Positions 34,814 through 43,928 of a stretch of 64,000 nt of DNA are shown piece after piece (position 1 is the stretch's first letter; each line of letters begins with the position of its first letter). A program made the position numbers and the translations under genes. The notes below the pieces were generated by a model. The model made no database searches, was not told where the DNA came from, and saw only the letters and a list, made by a program, of their open reading frames with translations. Origin of the DNA: Flavobacteriaceae bacterium PS02337 (GTDB lineage Bacteria > Bacteroidota > Bacteroidia > Flavobacteriales > Flavobacteriaceae); the NCBI GenBank assembly GCA_029959285.1, contig JASCOE010000002.1, forward strand, positions 534,963 through 598,962, in the 5' to 3' direction.

Positions 34814-37800
34814 ATGAAGATTGGAAGAAATGATTTATGTCCATGTGGAAGTGGCCAAAAATATAAAAAGTGTTGTATAAATTCAAATTCGACATCTTCG
34901 ACAGATACTTTTCAAAACTACCTCAAAACACACGATGCATCTGAATTATTGAAGATGATTTCTTTAATTCAGTTATTACCAATAAACCAATCTAAACTCA
35001 TCCGATTGGAAAGCATTCAAGATTTAATTTGCTCAAACTTTGAAACAGGTGGTAGAGAAATAGATTATAATTCTGTTAAGCGATTAATTGGCAAAGACTA
35101 TGCTCATGATTATAGAGAAGACCCTGCCGAATCATGTGGGACGGAAAATTTTATGTTTTTCAATGGCAACAATATCGTATTTCCTGGAATAGCTAAAGAC
35201 AGTACACAAATTAACCAGTTACTCTTTAATTCGATTTTTGTCTGGGAAACTGATTTATCTGAAGAATTGAAAATAACAATTCGTGAGGGAGTATATTTTA
35301 TGCTTTATATTCACAACATGATTGCTGAGCGTATGGAGCTTAAAAGATATCTATTTGAAGATGATTGGAGAGGTGAAATTTATTTTCCAGAAAGTAGCTT
35401 CGTTAATAATCATAAAGGCTTGTTTGAGTTTACAAGAGAAGACATTGAGGAAATTTATAAAAGACTGCATATTGAGCAAGATGTCATACAGCATTTTGCA
35501 ACCACCCAACAGGAACTGATTAAAAACAAAACGGAAGCTACAGTATTAGTAAAAAAACCCTTTTTAAAGTATGAAGATAAATTTTATTTAGCATTGCCTT
35601 CTGCACAGATGTACAGTCTAAACATTTTTATTAGAAAGCAGATAAAACTGAAAGGCCAGATTGAAGTTTTAAATTCATGCTATGAAAAAATGGTGTTAAA
35701 CGAGTCGCATAAATATCTCAATATTATGTGGGATAGTGTTGATTTGGGTTTACAATTGAAAAACTATGAATCATTATGGCAGATGGATTCCAACAAATAT
35801 GCCTATGTAAGATTTATTTCCGAACATCAAGATGATGACTTAAAGGAAAGGGCAGATTCAACTATTGCTTTAGCTAAAAAGAACATAAATAACGAAGAAA
35901 CCGAATTTCTTTCTGTGACAATCTTCGCAGGTTACGAGCTAGATGAATTCCATTCTTATCCTCTAGAATATTTAAAAGAAACCAAATATCAAATTGCACT
36001 TAGCTTTTTTGATCTTGAGCGTATTTTCAATCATTGGAAACCAGACGAATTAACTTTATGGAAATATGCCAAAGCAGAAGAAAGAGCGGACAAAGCTAAT
36101 CTAAAAATGATGCCTATGTTTTCTATATTAACATATTTTCAATGGTATAAAAGAAATCATGACTCTTTTTTTCCGACAGATGATGCAGCTCCAAATATGG
36201 TGTGTTTTGATTTTAGTACTCAAGCGGAAATAATTGCCGAATCTGCACAAAAAAATGATAAGCATTTTGTAATGCAAGTTGAAAATAAAATCGGAGATAA
36301 TTCAGAAGCTAAAGTTAGGCATCTACCAGTCATCAAAACGAAAGATTACGCGCCAATTTATGTGTCTGAAGAAATATTCAGCAGAAAATTACGCAAAGTT
36401 TTAGAAGCTTATAGTTTTCCAATTTGGTTTAGCCATGATGAGAGTGTTGGTACAGTAGGCAGCAATTTTATAGAATCTATGATTTATTGGCTGAATGAAT
36501 TTGCACATACTTTAAGTCCATATCTGACAAATCTAGGCAATCTTCCAATTGAATTTATATTGTCATTTGATGAAGGTCTAAATTCTTTTCTGACATCTGG
36601 TATTGAGATTGAAAAGGGCGTAAAAATTAATATAAAATTTGAAGTTGATTCGTACTTGAGAAAAATAAAACTAAAAATTCCTATTGAAATATTTTCCGCT
36701 TTACATCGAAAGGATAACCATGGAGAACGAATTTTAATGGATACTATCCTAAAATCATTCACTGTTTTACAGCGCCGTTATGGACTAATAGAATTTAGTC
36801 AAGAAGAAAGAGAGACATTATTAGCTTCTCAAATGCCTCTCAGCAGTAAAAAAATGCTGCTGACCTCTCATAAAGCAAATGATTACAAAAGATTTGATAG
36901 ATTTATTCCTAAACCAAGATATATCCAAGATGCTGACGTCTCCGTGGTGCTTGAGAGTCAAATTAAATGGATGAATCTTTCATATCAGGTTCCTGAAAAA
37001 ATTAACGATATCCATAAGGTCCCCTTCTTAACTGAATTGATAAATACATTAACTTCTAAGTTAAAAAAATGTCTAAATAATTATAATGCAAAAGAACTTC
37101 TTGTCGATTTAATGTTAAGACATGAAGCCATTATCCAAAGCTCTAGCAACTGGGATTTAGATTTGCCGGCGCGAATCAAATGCTTTGAAAAGTATCAAGA
37201 TGTTATTAAGGAATATAGCGAGGATTACAGCAATGTGGTAAAAGCTTCACATTCTTTACGAAGTTTAATAGAATATGTCGTAGCGGAATGTCCTGCAGGC
37301 ACCAAAAAAGTAAATATTGATGATGTTGATTTTTTATTAGCTTTAATTAATGAGATCATCTTTTATGGAACTACCAAAGATAGTATAGTCTTGGGAATAG
37401 ATAATCCAGACATGGGATTGCTATCATCAGGGCGATTAGGGATGAATCACGATTTTCACGACACAATTTTGGCAAGTTATAAAGAATCAATAATTTTAGA
37501 TGAGATTCAAGGTGTTAATGAAGATTTCGATAGTCACTTTCAAACCGATGAACAAAATTCCGAAATTGATATAGAAAAAGAAGCTTACTACGACAAAATT
37601 ACAAATGCTTTTGAAAAAGATTTAGGGATAGATTTTTATCAAATTGGCATGATTGCTGAGTTCTTGGCAAATTACTGCTATTCGAAAGAAAGTTCTTGGT
37701 GCTGTTGCACCGAAAATAATTTCATAGATTTAGTAACCTCAAATTCAAACCTGTCAAAAACAGAAATATTAGCATTTCTATCTTTTATCCAATTAGAATC

Positions 37801-38506
37801 TAGAGGTAAAATAGAAAATGTGCCAGAAGGACTTCATGCTAAAGAGACGTGGATTTGGCGATTTAATAGAAAACTGTCATACATCCGGAGACCAATAATA
37901 CGATTAAAAGATGGAGATTCGGAGATCCTTATTTGGAGCGCAAGACACTTGATAATGGCTTCGGATAATTTAAAGGCAATTTTTTATAATGGAACGTTAA
38001 AGGTTGACGAAATTCAAAACTCAAATATAACCGCACTAATAAATGAGCGATTAAATATAAAATCAAATGAATTTAGAAATAAAGTTTTAAATTGGTTTAA
38101 AAATACCTCACTGCAAGTTATAGAAAATGAAATTAGAATAAGAAAAAGTGTTTTCCCTAATGCTGATAGAGACTATGGAGACATTGATATTTTAGCTATT
38201 GATAGCTCTAAAAAGATAGTTTATTTGATTGAATGTAAAAATACCAAACAGGCTAAAGTTATGTATGATTTTCATTTTGATTCTAAAAACTATCTTGAAA
38301 AGCAGTTACCAAAGCATGTTAAAAGAGGTGAATTTATATCTAATAATTTGGAACAACTTTCTACAAAAGTAAATCTAGATCTGAAAGGATATATTGTTTC
38401 TCCAATTGTGATTTCATCATATCAATTGCCAGTAAAATATTTGCATGAAATAGAAATTCCCATTTATTCATTTCAAGAAATTAAACGTGAAGGACTTTTT
38501 GTTTAG
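34814..38506 (+). CDS. Giant protein with N-terminal SEC-C motif and C-terminal PD-(D/E)XK-like nuclease motif
   Basis: A 1230-residue protein. Residues 6-21 (DLCPCGSGQKYKKCC) form a SEC-C zinc motif, usually found in SecA tails and in modular proteins that touch nucleic acid or ribosomes. The C-terminal region carries GDIDILAID (Asp1123, Asp1125) and LIECKN (Glu1140-x-Lys1142), the pattern of a PD-(D/E)XK nuclease. The 1100 residues between are unrecognised and mostly helical. It is a stand-alone gene bracketed by the repeat copies R1 and R2-R3, inside a defence cluster. A single-protein defence system is a reasonable inference; no family name can be given. Confidence 0.75.
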   Translation: MKIGRNDLCPCGSGQKYKKCCINSNSTSSTDTFQNYLKTHDASELLKMISLIQLLPINQSKLIRLESIQDLICSNFETGGREIDYNSVKRLIGKDYAHDYREDPAESCGTENFMFFNGNNIVFPGIAKDSTQINQLLFNSIFVWETDLSEELKITIREGVYFMLYIHNMIAERMELKRYLFEDDWRGEIYFPESSFVNNHKGLFEFTREDIEEIYKRLHIEQDVIQHFATTQQELIKNKTEATVLVKKPFLKYEDKFYLALPSAQMYSLNIFIRKQIKLKGQIEVLNSCYEKMVLNESHKYLNIMWDSVDLGLQLKNYESLWQMDSNKYAYVRFISEHQDDDLKERADSTIALAKKNINNEETEFLSVTIFAGYELDEFHSYPLEYLKETKYQIALSFFDLERIFNHWKPDELTLWKYAKAEERADKANLKMMPMFSILTYFQWYKRNHDSFFPTDDAAPNMVCFDFSTQAEIIAESAQKNDKHFVMQVENKIGDNSEAKVRHLPVIKTKDYAPIYVSEEIFSRKLRKVLEAYSFPIWFSHDESVGTVGSNFIESMIYWLNEFAHTLSPYLTNLGNLPIEFILSFDEGLNSFLTSGIEIEKGVKINIKFEVDSYLRKIKLKIPIEIFSALHRKDNHGERILMDTILKSFTVLQRRYGLIEFSQEERETLLASQMPLSSKKMLLTSHKANDYKRFDRFIPKPRYIQDADVSVVLESQIKWMNLSYQVPEKINDIHKVPFLTELINTLTSKLKKCLNNYNAKELLVDLMLRHEAIIQSSSNWDLDLPARIKCFEKYQDVIKEYSEDYSNVVKASHSLRSLIEYVVAECPAGTKKVNIDDVDFLLALINEIIFYGTTKDSIVLGIDNPDMGLLSSGRLGMNHDFHDTILASYKESIILDEIQGVNEDFDSHFQTDEQNSEIDIEKEAYYDKITNAFEKDLGIDFYQIGMIAEFLANYCYSKESSWCCCTENNFIDLVTSNSNLSKTEILAFLSFIQLESRGKIENVPEGLHAKETWIWRFNRKLSYIRRPIIRLKDGDSEILIWSARHLIMASDNLKAIFYNGTLKVDEIQNSNITALINERLNIKSNEFRNKVLNWFKNTSLQVIENEIRIRKSVFPNADRDYGDIDILAIDSSKKIVYLIECKNTKQAKVMYDFHFDSKNYLEKQLPKHVKRGEFISNNLEQLSTKVNLDLKGYIVSPIVISSYQLPVKYLHEIEIPIYSFQEIKREGLFV

Positions 38507-38543
38507 CAAAAGGACATGAGGATAGAAATGTGACATTTTTTTG

Positions 38544-38634
38544 ATTTTCATGACAAAATCGAGACAGATTGTGTTTTTAAAAAATAGAAAACCTAATAAA
38601 TCAAGGTCTAAAGAGTCTATGTTCGAAACTCTAT
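38544..38634 (+). repeat. Cassette-boundary repeat, copy R2 (diverged)
   Basis: It aligns with R3: ATGACAAAATCGAGACAGATTG against GTGGC-AAAATCG-TGGCAC-type sequence, then AATAAATCAAGG, then CTATGTTCGAAACT. It starts about 37 bp after the SEC-C gene stop. Confidence 0.6.
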
Positions 38635-38683
38635 GAAAACATTTTTTGGAATATATAATTTTGGATTAATAAATAATCTGAAC

Positions 38684-38770
38684 TTGGGTGCAGAATCGGT
38701 GCATCACTTTTATTAACAAATTTAAAACACTGTACAACAACGGCTTAAAACCTTAAGTTCGAAACATTAC
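38684..38770 (+). repeat. Cassette-boundary repeat, copy R2b (diverged)
   Basis: It aligns with R3 over its full length with many changes: GGGTGCAGAATCGGTGCA, then ACTGTACAACAACGG, then CCTTAAGTTCGAAAC. It directly follows R2 and precedes R3. Confidence 0.5.
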
Positions 38771-38804
38771 TATACCAAAAATCATCCAAAATACGACCAG
38801 TTGG

Positions 38805-38897
38805 AGTTTTGTGGCAAAATCGTGGCACATTGCTTTTTGGTGAACAAAAAACTCAGCAAAATCAAGGGTTAACAAGCTTAGGTTCGAAACTGTATAC
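38805..38897 (+). repeat. Cassette-boundary repeat, copy R3
   Basis: The left part (38805-38828) matches R4 at 23 of 24 positions. GTGGCACATTGCTTTTT (38822-38838) is identical to R1, and AGCTTAGGTTCGAA (38875-38888) is identical to R4. It links the otherwise more distant copies. Confidence 0.78.
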
Positions 38898-39092
38898 GCT
38901 TTTTATTTTGCTTTTTTTCTGTTTAACAGGTTCAAATTCTGCTATCGATATGAATTAGATAAAGAAGAAATTTTCTTTTTTATTCCTTTTCTATTTAGCC
39001 CTATAAACCCGCTAATGTTGTTTACTGAATAACTACTTCATTTATTCGTTCGGTTAAAAACTCCAGCCGACGGTTTCATGTTAAGCATTATC

Positions 39093-40043
39093 TTAATTTC
39101 TTTTATATGGATTCTTTTCTATTATTGCACTTTGAATTTTTGAGCGTAAATATTCCGGATAATCAATCTCTAACTCAAGAATCCTAACAAACTCTTCTAA
39201 ATCAAACATTACAAATGTATTACTAACTAGTGATTCTTTTGCTGCAGCAATTGCTGATGGAGTATAACCTGATTCCGAGATAAAAATTCCGCGGGCATTA
39301 GCACGATAATTAATTCTTCCTAAATGCTGATAAACATCGCTATTGCTAATTGGATCCTTTTTCCATTTCATTTCAACAAAATAAATTTGATGATCTATTT
39401 CTATAATACCATCTATTTGTTCAATTACTCCTTCACCATTTTCTCCTGTTCTCCTAAAGTCCTCCTTTACCAATATTCCAAAAGCTTTAAAATAATTGCC
39501 AAGAACAACTTCTAATAATTTACCTCTTTTATGCGGATTTGTTTCTGAAAAAAGAGAATAAAACTCTTTTTTTATAAGTTCCAGCTTATCTTTTTTTCTT
39601 TGAATTTCATCAACCTTATTTTGATATTCTTTCTTTCTTAAATTTTGTTCGTTCTCCTTTTCCTGTTTCATTCTTGTAAAAGAATCTTTGACATTAATTA
39701 CTTTTTGAATTTCAGCAACTAATCCTTTTGCTTTAAACTGATCATTTTCCCAACAAGTAGAAAATGCTTCAAACTCTGTAATTCTTTTTAAAAGTTCCCT
39801 TCTTTGCCTTAAATATTTTTCGGAATTTTGATTTATTCTTTCAAGTATTGTTCTGCAAATGTCATACTTAGATATTGAGTCAGGATTCGTCTGTAAAGTC
39901 TTAGATAAATCATTATATAATGCAATCTCAACCCCTGCACCATTAAAAAATGTTAAAACAGCTTTCTTAGACTTATTTAGTAACGGGATTGTTTGGACTA
40001 TTAAATCAAAAAGATCTGGTGGATAATGGTATATATCATTCAT
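39093..40043 (-). CDS. Mrr-like restriction endonuclease with N-terminal associated domain
   Basis: A 316-residue protein. A coiled-coil-like stretch spans about 125-160. The C-terminal endonuclease fold shows GKLLEVVLGNYFKAFG (Glu178), IEQIDGIIEID (Asp211) and YFVEMKWKKD (Glu224-x-Lys226), the Mrr/PD-(D/E)XK set. The N-terminal 60 residues (IYHYPPDLFDLIVQTIPLL, then FFNGAGVEIAL) look like a small helical adaptor domain seen in other defence effectors; this is recall. It is the last gene of the minus-strand operon, 2 bp after the RloB-like stop, so it is likely a functional part of that system. Confidence 0.8.
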   Translation of the reverse strand: MNDIYHYPPDLFDLIVQTIPLLNKSKKAVLTFFNGAGVEIALYNDLSKTLQTNPDSISKYDICRTILERINQNSEKYLRQRRELLKRITEFEAFSTCWENDQFKAKGLVAEIQKVINVKDSFTRMKQEKENEQNLRKKEYQNKVDEIQRKKDKLELIKKEFYSLFSETNPHKRGKLLEVVLGNYFKAFGILVKEDFRRTGENGEGVIEQIDGIIEIDHQIYFVEMKWKKDPISNSDVYQHLGRINYRANARGIFISESGYTPSAIAAAKESLVSNTFVMFDLEEFVRILELEIDYPEYLRSKIQSAIIEKNPYKRN

Positions 40044-40045
40044 TT

Positions 40046-40732
40046 TTAACGTCTTAAATTTTTATTTAGTTCCTCGACTAATTTAAATACTTTTGTTACT
40101 GGGTTCTGTTTATGAAATGGCAAATCCTTTACTTTTTCAAATAGTTTTCTAGCCCTCTCTATAGCTTTATCCTGTGACGATTTCTTGTCTTCGATCAATA
40201 TATTATAGAGCGTTAAACAAAAATTATGTTTTTTTCCATCCTTAACGTAATTAAGATTAAATCTTTTTCCTAACTCATCATAATAAAAGTTTCTTAAATG
40301 TTCTGCATCAGTATATTCATAATGTAAATAGAACCATAATTCAAAAGAATCATTTGAATATGCAATGTTGTATCCTAATTGATTTCCCTTATTTATTGCA
40401 TTATCAAAGTCTGAAAATTCATCAGCTCCACGCTTGACATCCATATCAAACACGCACCAAACTCCATCGTATTTATATTCAGACCTTTCAATAATTTCTT
40501 CGGTCGATTCAATAAGTTTCATTTTTGACTGCCCTTTTAAATCAATGGCTGTAACACTCAATCCAAGAACAGGAAAAGACTCAAAATATAATTTTTCCGT
40601 TTGCCCTTCGCAAACAATCAAAATTGTTTTATTTTCTGGAATAGTATCTATTTTATAACTAGATGCCTTAGCTTTTTTATTCCATGCTTTTTCTTTATCC
40701 GTAATTTTTATTGCACGAGTTGCTCTAGGCAT
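40046..40732 (-). CDS. rloB: RloB/AbiLii-like TOPRIM-fold protein
   Basis: A 228-residue protein with the RloB pattern: ILIVCEGQTEKLYFE (Glu42), then WCVFDMDVKRG (Asp96, Asp98), then NDSFELWFYLHYEY. The Glu and Asp-x-Asp set is the TOPRIM-like catalytic signature. RloB-like proteins are paired with an AAA ATPase in AbiL abortive-infection systems. Its start overlaps the ATPase stop by one base (TAATG on the minus strand). Confidence 0.87.
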   Translation of the reverse strand: MPRATRAIKITDKEKAWNKKAKASSYKIDTIPENKTILIVCEGQTEKLYFESFPVLGLSVTAIDLKGQSKMKLIESTEEIIERSEYKYDGVWCVFDMDVKRGADEFSDFDNAINKGNQLGYNIAYSNDSFELWFYLHYEYTDAEHLRNFYYDELGKRFNLNYVKDGKKHNFCLTLYNILIEDKKSSQDKAIERARKLFEKVKDLPFHKQNPVTKVFKLVEELNKNLRR

Positions 40733-42030
40733 TATTCAAAATTTATTAAGTTAGAAAAATTACCTAAAAATGGAATTGCGCCATATTTACCATGAATATA
40801 ATCTTTTTCGAATGAGGCATTATTTCTAATGCCTTTAATTTCTACAAGAGTATATAAATGACTTGCACCGTATTTGTCTTTTTCAACAAAATCAATTTGA
40901 TCTCTTCTCAATATTTCTGAAGATAGTAAGTTAGTATCATGTGTTGTAAAGATAAGCTGGGCTTTTGAATTTTCATTTGAGTTAAATAATTCAACAATTT
41001 TTTTTGTCAATAAAGGGTGAAATCTTGAATCAAACTCATCAATTACTAAAGTAGTGCCTTCTTTCAAAGATCTATAGATAAAAGGACTTAATTCAAACAT
41101 TTTTCTTGTCCCCTCTGACTCTTGCAACAAAAAAGAAAAAGAAGCATTACCATCTTTTTTTAATTGCTTATTATAACGAGTTCTGTGAGATAAAATAAGT
41201 TTTCTATTTGTTAAACCTTTTGCTAAACCGTCGTTAATATGACCAGAAAATTCTTCACTAGAAAGATCGATAGTCTCTAAATCCTGAATTCCAACATCAG
41301 CGTTTTTCAAAAAATTTAAAACAAATTTTTTCTGATCAAGATCTTCCAATGATTCACCTGCCATAGCATACATTCCTTGATGGCCTAAACCACTAATTAC
41401 CGAAATTGAGTTAATTGTTTTAATAATTTTTTTTGATAGTTTACCAAATCCGAAAGATGCGAGGGAAGATAAAAATAATGAGTTTTTCCTAAAGATTTCA
41501 CCGTCATCAGAATCCTTGAAATCCTCCATTAAAGAAAGAAGTTTAAAACCCTCTTCAAAATGCTTCTGATTAATTTCTAAAATCTTATTGTTTTCTCTAA
41601 TGAATAAATTTTGTTCTCGAATATTTGGTGTTGAAAAAAGCCATTCACTTTTAATCGATGAATCATCCGCTTCAAAACCGTATCTATATCTTACATTTCC
41701 AATTCTTAAGATCATCTGAAAAAATGTAGGTTCATTCATTGTTTCTGTTGATAATTCAAAAGAATCAATAAATTCCAAAGACCTTTCATCTTTGACAGAG
41801 TTTTTAATAATCCTCATAAAAGTGACCAAACCACGAATAACATTGCTTTTTCCACTAGCATTAGCCCCATAAATAGCTTTAGATTTTAACAAGGATAAAT
41901 TCTCCTTAATCGGAATCACATTTTGTTCATCTAAAAGTGAATTACTGGATTTAATTTTAGCCGCTGTCATATTTAAAGTTTGGATCTCTTTGAATGAGCA
42001 CATATTTCCAAAACTAAATTCTTCGATCAT
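40732..42030 (-). CDS. rloA: RloA/AbiLi-like AAA ATPase
   Basis: A 432-residue ABC/OLD-like ATPase. Walker A is GANASGKS (55-62); a signature-like QESEGTRKMFEL follows, then Walker B GTTLVIDEFDSRFHP and the H-loop FTTHDTNLL. It leads a three-gene minus-strand operon with the RloB-like and Mrr-like genes. In AbiL-type systems the ATPase senses infection and controls the TOPRIM partner. PARIS (AriAB) has a similar layout, but its AriB is a DUF4435 protein, so AbiL/RloAB fits better. Confidence 0.87.
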   Translation of the reverse strand: MIEEFSFGNMCSFKEIQTLNMTAAKIKSSNSLLDEQNVIPIKENLSLLKSKAIYGANASGKSNVIRGLVTFMRIIKNSVKDERSLEFIDSFELSTETMNEPTFFQMILRIGNVRYRYGFEADDSSIKSEWLFSTPNIREQNLFIRENNKILEINQKHFEEGFKLLSLMEDFKDSDDGEIFRKNSLFLSSLASFGFGKLSKKIIKTINSISVISGLGHQGMYAMAGESLEDLDQKKFVLNFLKNADVGIQDLETIDLSSEEFSGHINDGLAKGLTNRKLILSHRTRYNKQLKKDGNASFSFLLQESEGTRKMFELSPFIYRSLKEGTTLVIDEFDSRFHPLLTKKIVELFNSNENSKAQLIFTTHDTNLLSSEILRRDQIDFVEKDKYGASHLYTLVEIKGIRNNASFEKDYIHGKYGAIPFLGNFSNLINFE

Positions 42031-42388
42031 AACGCTTAATTTAAAATTTGCTTATTTTTTACAAATATAAAAATAAGAATCAACGTGTACTAACTTTTAA
42101 CATTCTTTATATTGTGTAAAAAATATGATGATTTCGAACAGAACTGTGAATTTAAATAATTTTAAGTCCTTAATACAAAAAGCAATTGGTAGTTGGCAGA
42201 ATCAAAATAGTGGCAACTCATTCATTAGAGTAGCTCAAAAGAAAATCAATAAGCGAATATGAAATAAAATAATACATATATTGGCTCAAATTTGAATATT
42301 ATTCATAAAACGATTCGACAATTATCCTGTTAAGGGTAGAGTAAAAATGAATTTTATAGTTGAAGAATATTATAAAATTACGGTTATA

Positions 42389-42480
42389 AGTTTTGTGGTA
42401 AAATCGTGGCACGTGGTGTTTTTGAAAACATCAAATCCAGCAAAATCAATTGGTCAAGAGCTTAGGTTCGAATCTTATAC
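42389..42480 (+). repeat. Cassette-boundary repeat, copy R4
   Basis: R4 shares 23 of 24 bases with R3 at the left end (42389-42412), CCAGCAAAATCAA in the middle (42437-42449) and AGCTTAGGTTCGAA at the right (42459-42472). The right end GGTTCGAATC resembles a tRNA T-loop, but no complete tRNA is present. Confidence 0.78.
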
Positions 42481-42510
42481 AAATAAAAGAAAACTAGCTA
42501 ATATTTGCCT

Positions 42511-42626
42511 AAAGAATCGGATAAAATTCGAGGTACACTTTTTTATATGCCTGCTTACAAATAACAGATAAAGTCTAGTATTTACTAGGGGGCACTTTAT
42601 TTCAAAGCGGAACCTCTTCCTCCGCA
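42511..42626 (+). repeat. Direct repeat A: att-like sequence ending in tRNA-Ser-like 3' end
   Basis: A shares with copy B (62704-62819) TTCGAGGTACACTTTTTT (42527-42544), the palindromic CTAGTATTTACTAG (42575-42588) and GGAACCTCTTCCTCCGC (42609-42625; 16 of 17 identical to B). Distance from the first to the last block is 82 bp in both copies. The last block resembles the 3' end of a tRNA-Ser, a common integrase target. The direct repeats lie 20.2 kb apart. Confidence 0.75.
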
Positions 42627-42679
42627 CTATAAAACCCCACATTATCAAAAATTACTTAAAAACAAATAGTTACAATCTA

Positions 42680-42770
42680 CCACAGCAAGCTTGGTAAATC
42701 GTTTCAAAGAACAACCAATAATCAGCAAAACCAAGACCTGCTGATTCGATGTTCAAATTGGCTGCAGGAT
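42680..42770 (+). repeat. Possible cassette-boundary repeat, copy R5 (weak)
   Basis: It retains TCAGCAAAACCAAG (42722-42735) and GATGTTCAAATTG in the expected positions, but the left blocks are poorly conserved. Confidence 0.35.
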
Positions 42771-43148
42771 ACCATTTGTTTTTTCTACCCGTTTAAATAT
42801 CGGAAAATATATTAAACCAAAAATTTAAATAAATCCGAAAAACATCCATTATTTATCGCTCAAAAAACTATATTCGTTTTTCCAAACGAAGCATTCATAG
42901 CAATTAAAGTAAAACCTGCTCAATTCGATCATCCCATTTTAATGTTCAATTATTCCTTCTTTTAATTCATTTTCATTGATCATATAAGCAGCTTAAAGTT
43001 TTCATTGCGCATTTGAAAAAAGGTTTTTATTTTTTGTCCGGGTCAGCAAAAATACAGCATAAACCCAATGCCGATAACTTCCTGCATAATTTTAAAAAAT
43101 AGATTATCTGCTGAACTTTGATTAGAAAATCTAAATTTATAAATTTAA

Positions 43149-43928
43149 TTATCCAGCTTCAAACCCTCCCTCAAGCCATCTGAGAAAATCACTGGCTTTT
43201 GCCTTGCTGATTATAATAATCTCCGGTACTTCAGCAGATAACTTAGCTACCAGTTTTCTTGAAAAATACCGCTCTACTGATTCAACAGCATCCCTGTTAA
43301 TGAGGAACTGGCGGTTTGCTCTGTAAAACTGCTGATGGCTAATAGTACCTTCCACCTCATCTAAACTGGAGGCCATAAAATAGCGCTGGCTGTTTAATGT
43401 CGTAATCTTTACCACATTTTTCTTATCAAGGTAAAAAAAAGCTATATCATTTACTTTTAAAGGTACAATTCTTTCACGCTGTTCAACCAGAAGTGTTATT
43501 TTATAATTAGACTTCATCTGCTGTCCAAGTGCACTTATAGTGCGGGCTGCTTTTTCCGGTTCAAAGGCTTCCTGCATAAGTCTGAATTTCTGCAGAGCTG
43601 CCTCTACACTCTGAACCGAGACAGGTTTCAAAATGTAGCTTACTGCGTTGACATCAAATGCCTCCATCATATAACTGTCAAAAGCAGTGCAGAATATAAC
43701 AGGGCTCTTGACGGAAATTTTATTGAATATTTCAAAACATAAACCATCAGCCAGCTGAATATCAGAGAATATAAGATCCGGGTGCGGGTTGTTATTAAGG
43801 TACAGCAGGCTCTCCTCAACGCTGTCTATAATTGCTAAAATCTCGATATCAAAGCCCTTAAAGCAAAGCAGGATTCTCTGCAGTTCCTTGGCCGTTTTTA
43901 TTTCATCTTCTATAATTAGTATTTTCAT
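43149..43928 (-). CDS. LytTR-family response regulator
   Basis: A 259-residue protein with an N-terminal receiver domain (IEDEIKTAKEL; phosphoacceptor Asp56 in DLIFSDIQL; FCTAFDSYMMEAF) and a C-terminal LytTR DNA-binding domain (VNDIAFFYLDKKNVV, then FYRANRQFLINRDAV). It is cotranscribed with the sensor kinase, overlapping by 4 bp. It is divergent from the efflux operon and so a candidate regulator of it. Confidence 0.93.
   Translation of the reverse strand: MKILIIEDEIKTAKELQRILLCFKGFDIEILAIIDSVEESLLYLNNNPHPDLIFSDIQLADGLCFEIFNKISVKSPVIFCTAFDSYMMEAFDVNAVSYILKPVSVQSVEAALQKFRLMQEAFEPEKAARTISALGQQMKSNYKITLLVEQRERIVPLKVNDIAFFYLDKKNVVKITTLNSQRYFMASSLDEVEGTISHQQFYRANRQFLINRDAVESVERYFSRKLVAKLSAEVPEIIIISKAKASDFLRWLEGGFEAG

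Larger units (their letters stand above)
38507..39092. other. Intergenic region with three tandem repeat copies
   Basis: This 586-bp region between the SEC-C gene and the Mrr-like gene has no ORF. It holds three successive, diverged copies of the cassette-boundary repeat (R2, R2b, R3). The last 190 bp, towards the convergent Mrr-like gene, shows nothing further. Confidence 0.6.
42031..43148. other. 1.1-kb gene-free region with repeat copies and tRNA-Ser-like att sequence
   Basis: No convincing gene lies here. The region contains repeat R4, the tRNA-Ser-like direct repeat A and a weak repeat R5, so three integration-type sequences sit within 400 bp. The last 370 bp before the LytTR regulator stop shows nothing clear. 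This appears to be the junction between the defence cargo and the next block. Confidence 0.6.

Noticed and set aside
40046-42030. PARIS (AriAB) system
   Set aside because: The small protein has RloB-type TOPRIM motifs (EGQTEKLY, DMDVKRG) rather than the DUF4435 pattern expected for AriB.
42459-42480. tRNA-like T-loop GGTTCGAATC
   Set aside because: No D-arm, anticodon arm or acceptor pairing can be built upstream; the stem around the loop is poor. It is treated as part of repeat R4.
34674-42770. CRISPR array
   Set aside because: The repeats are long, diverged and thousands of bases apart, with genes between; there are no regular spacers and no cas genes.
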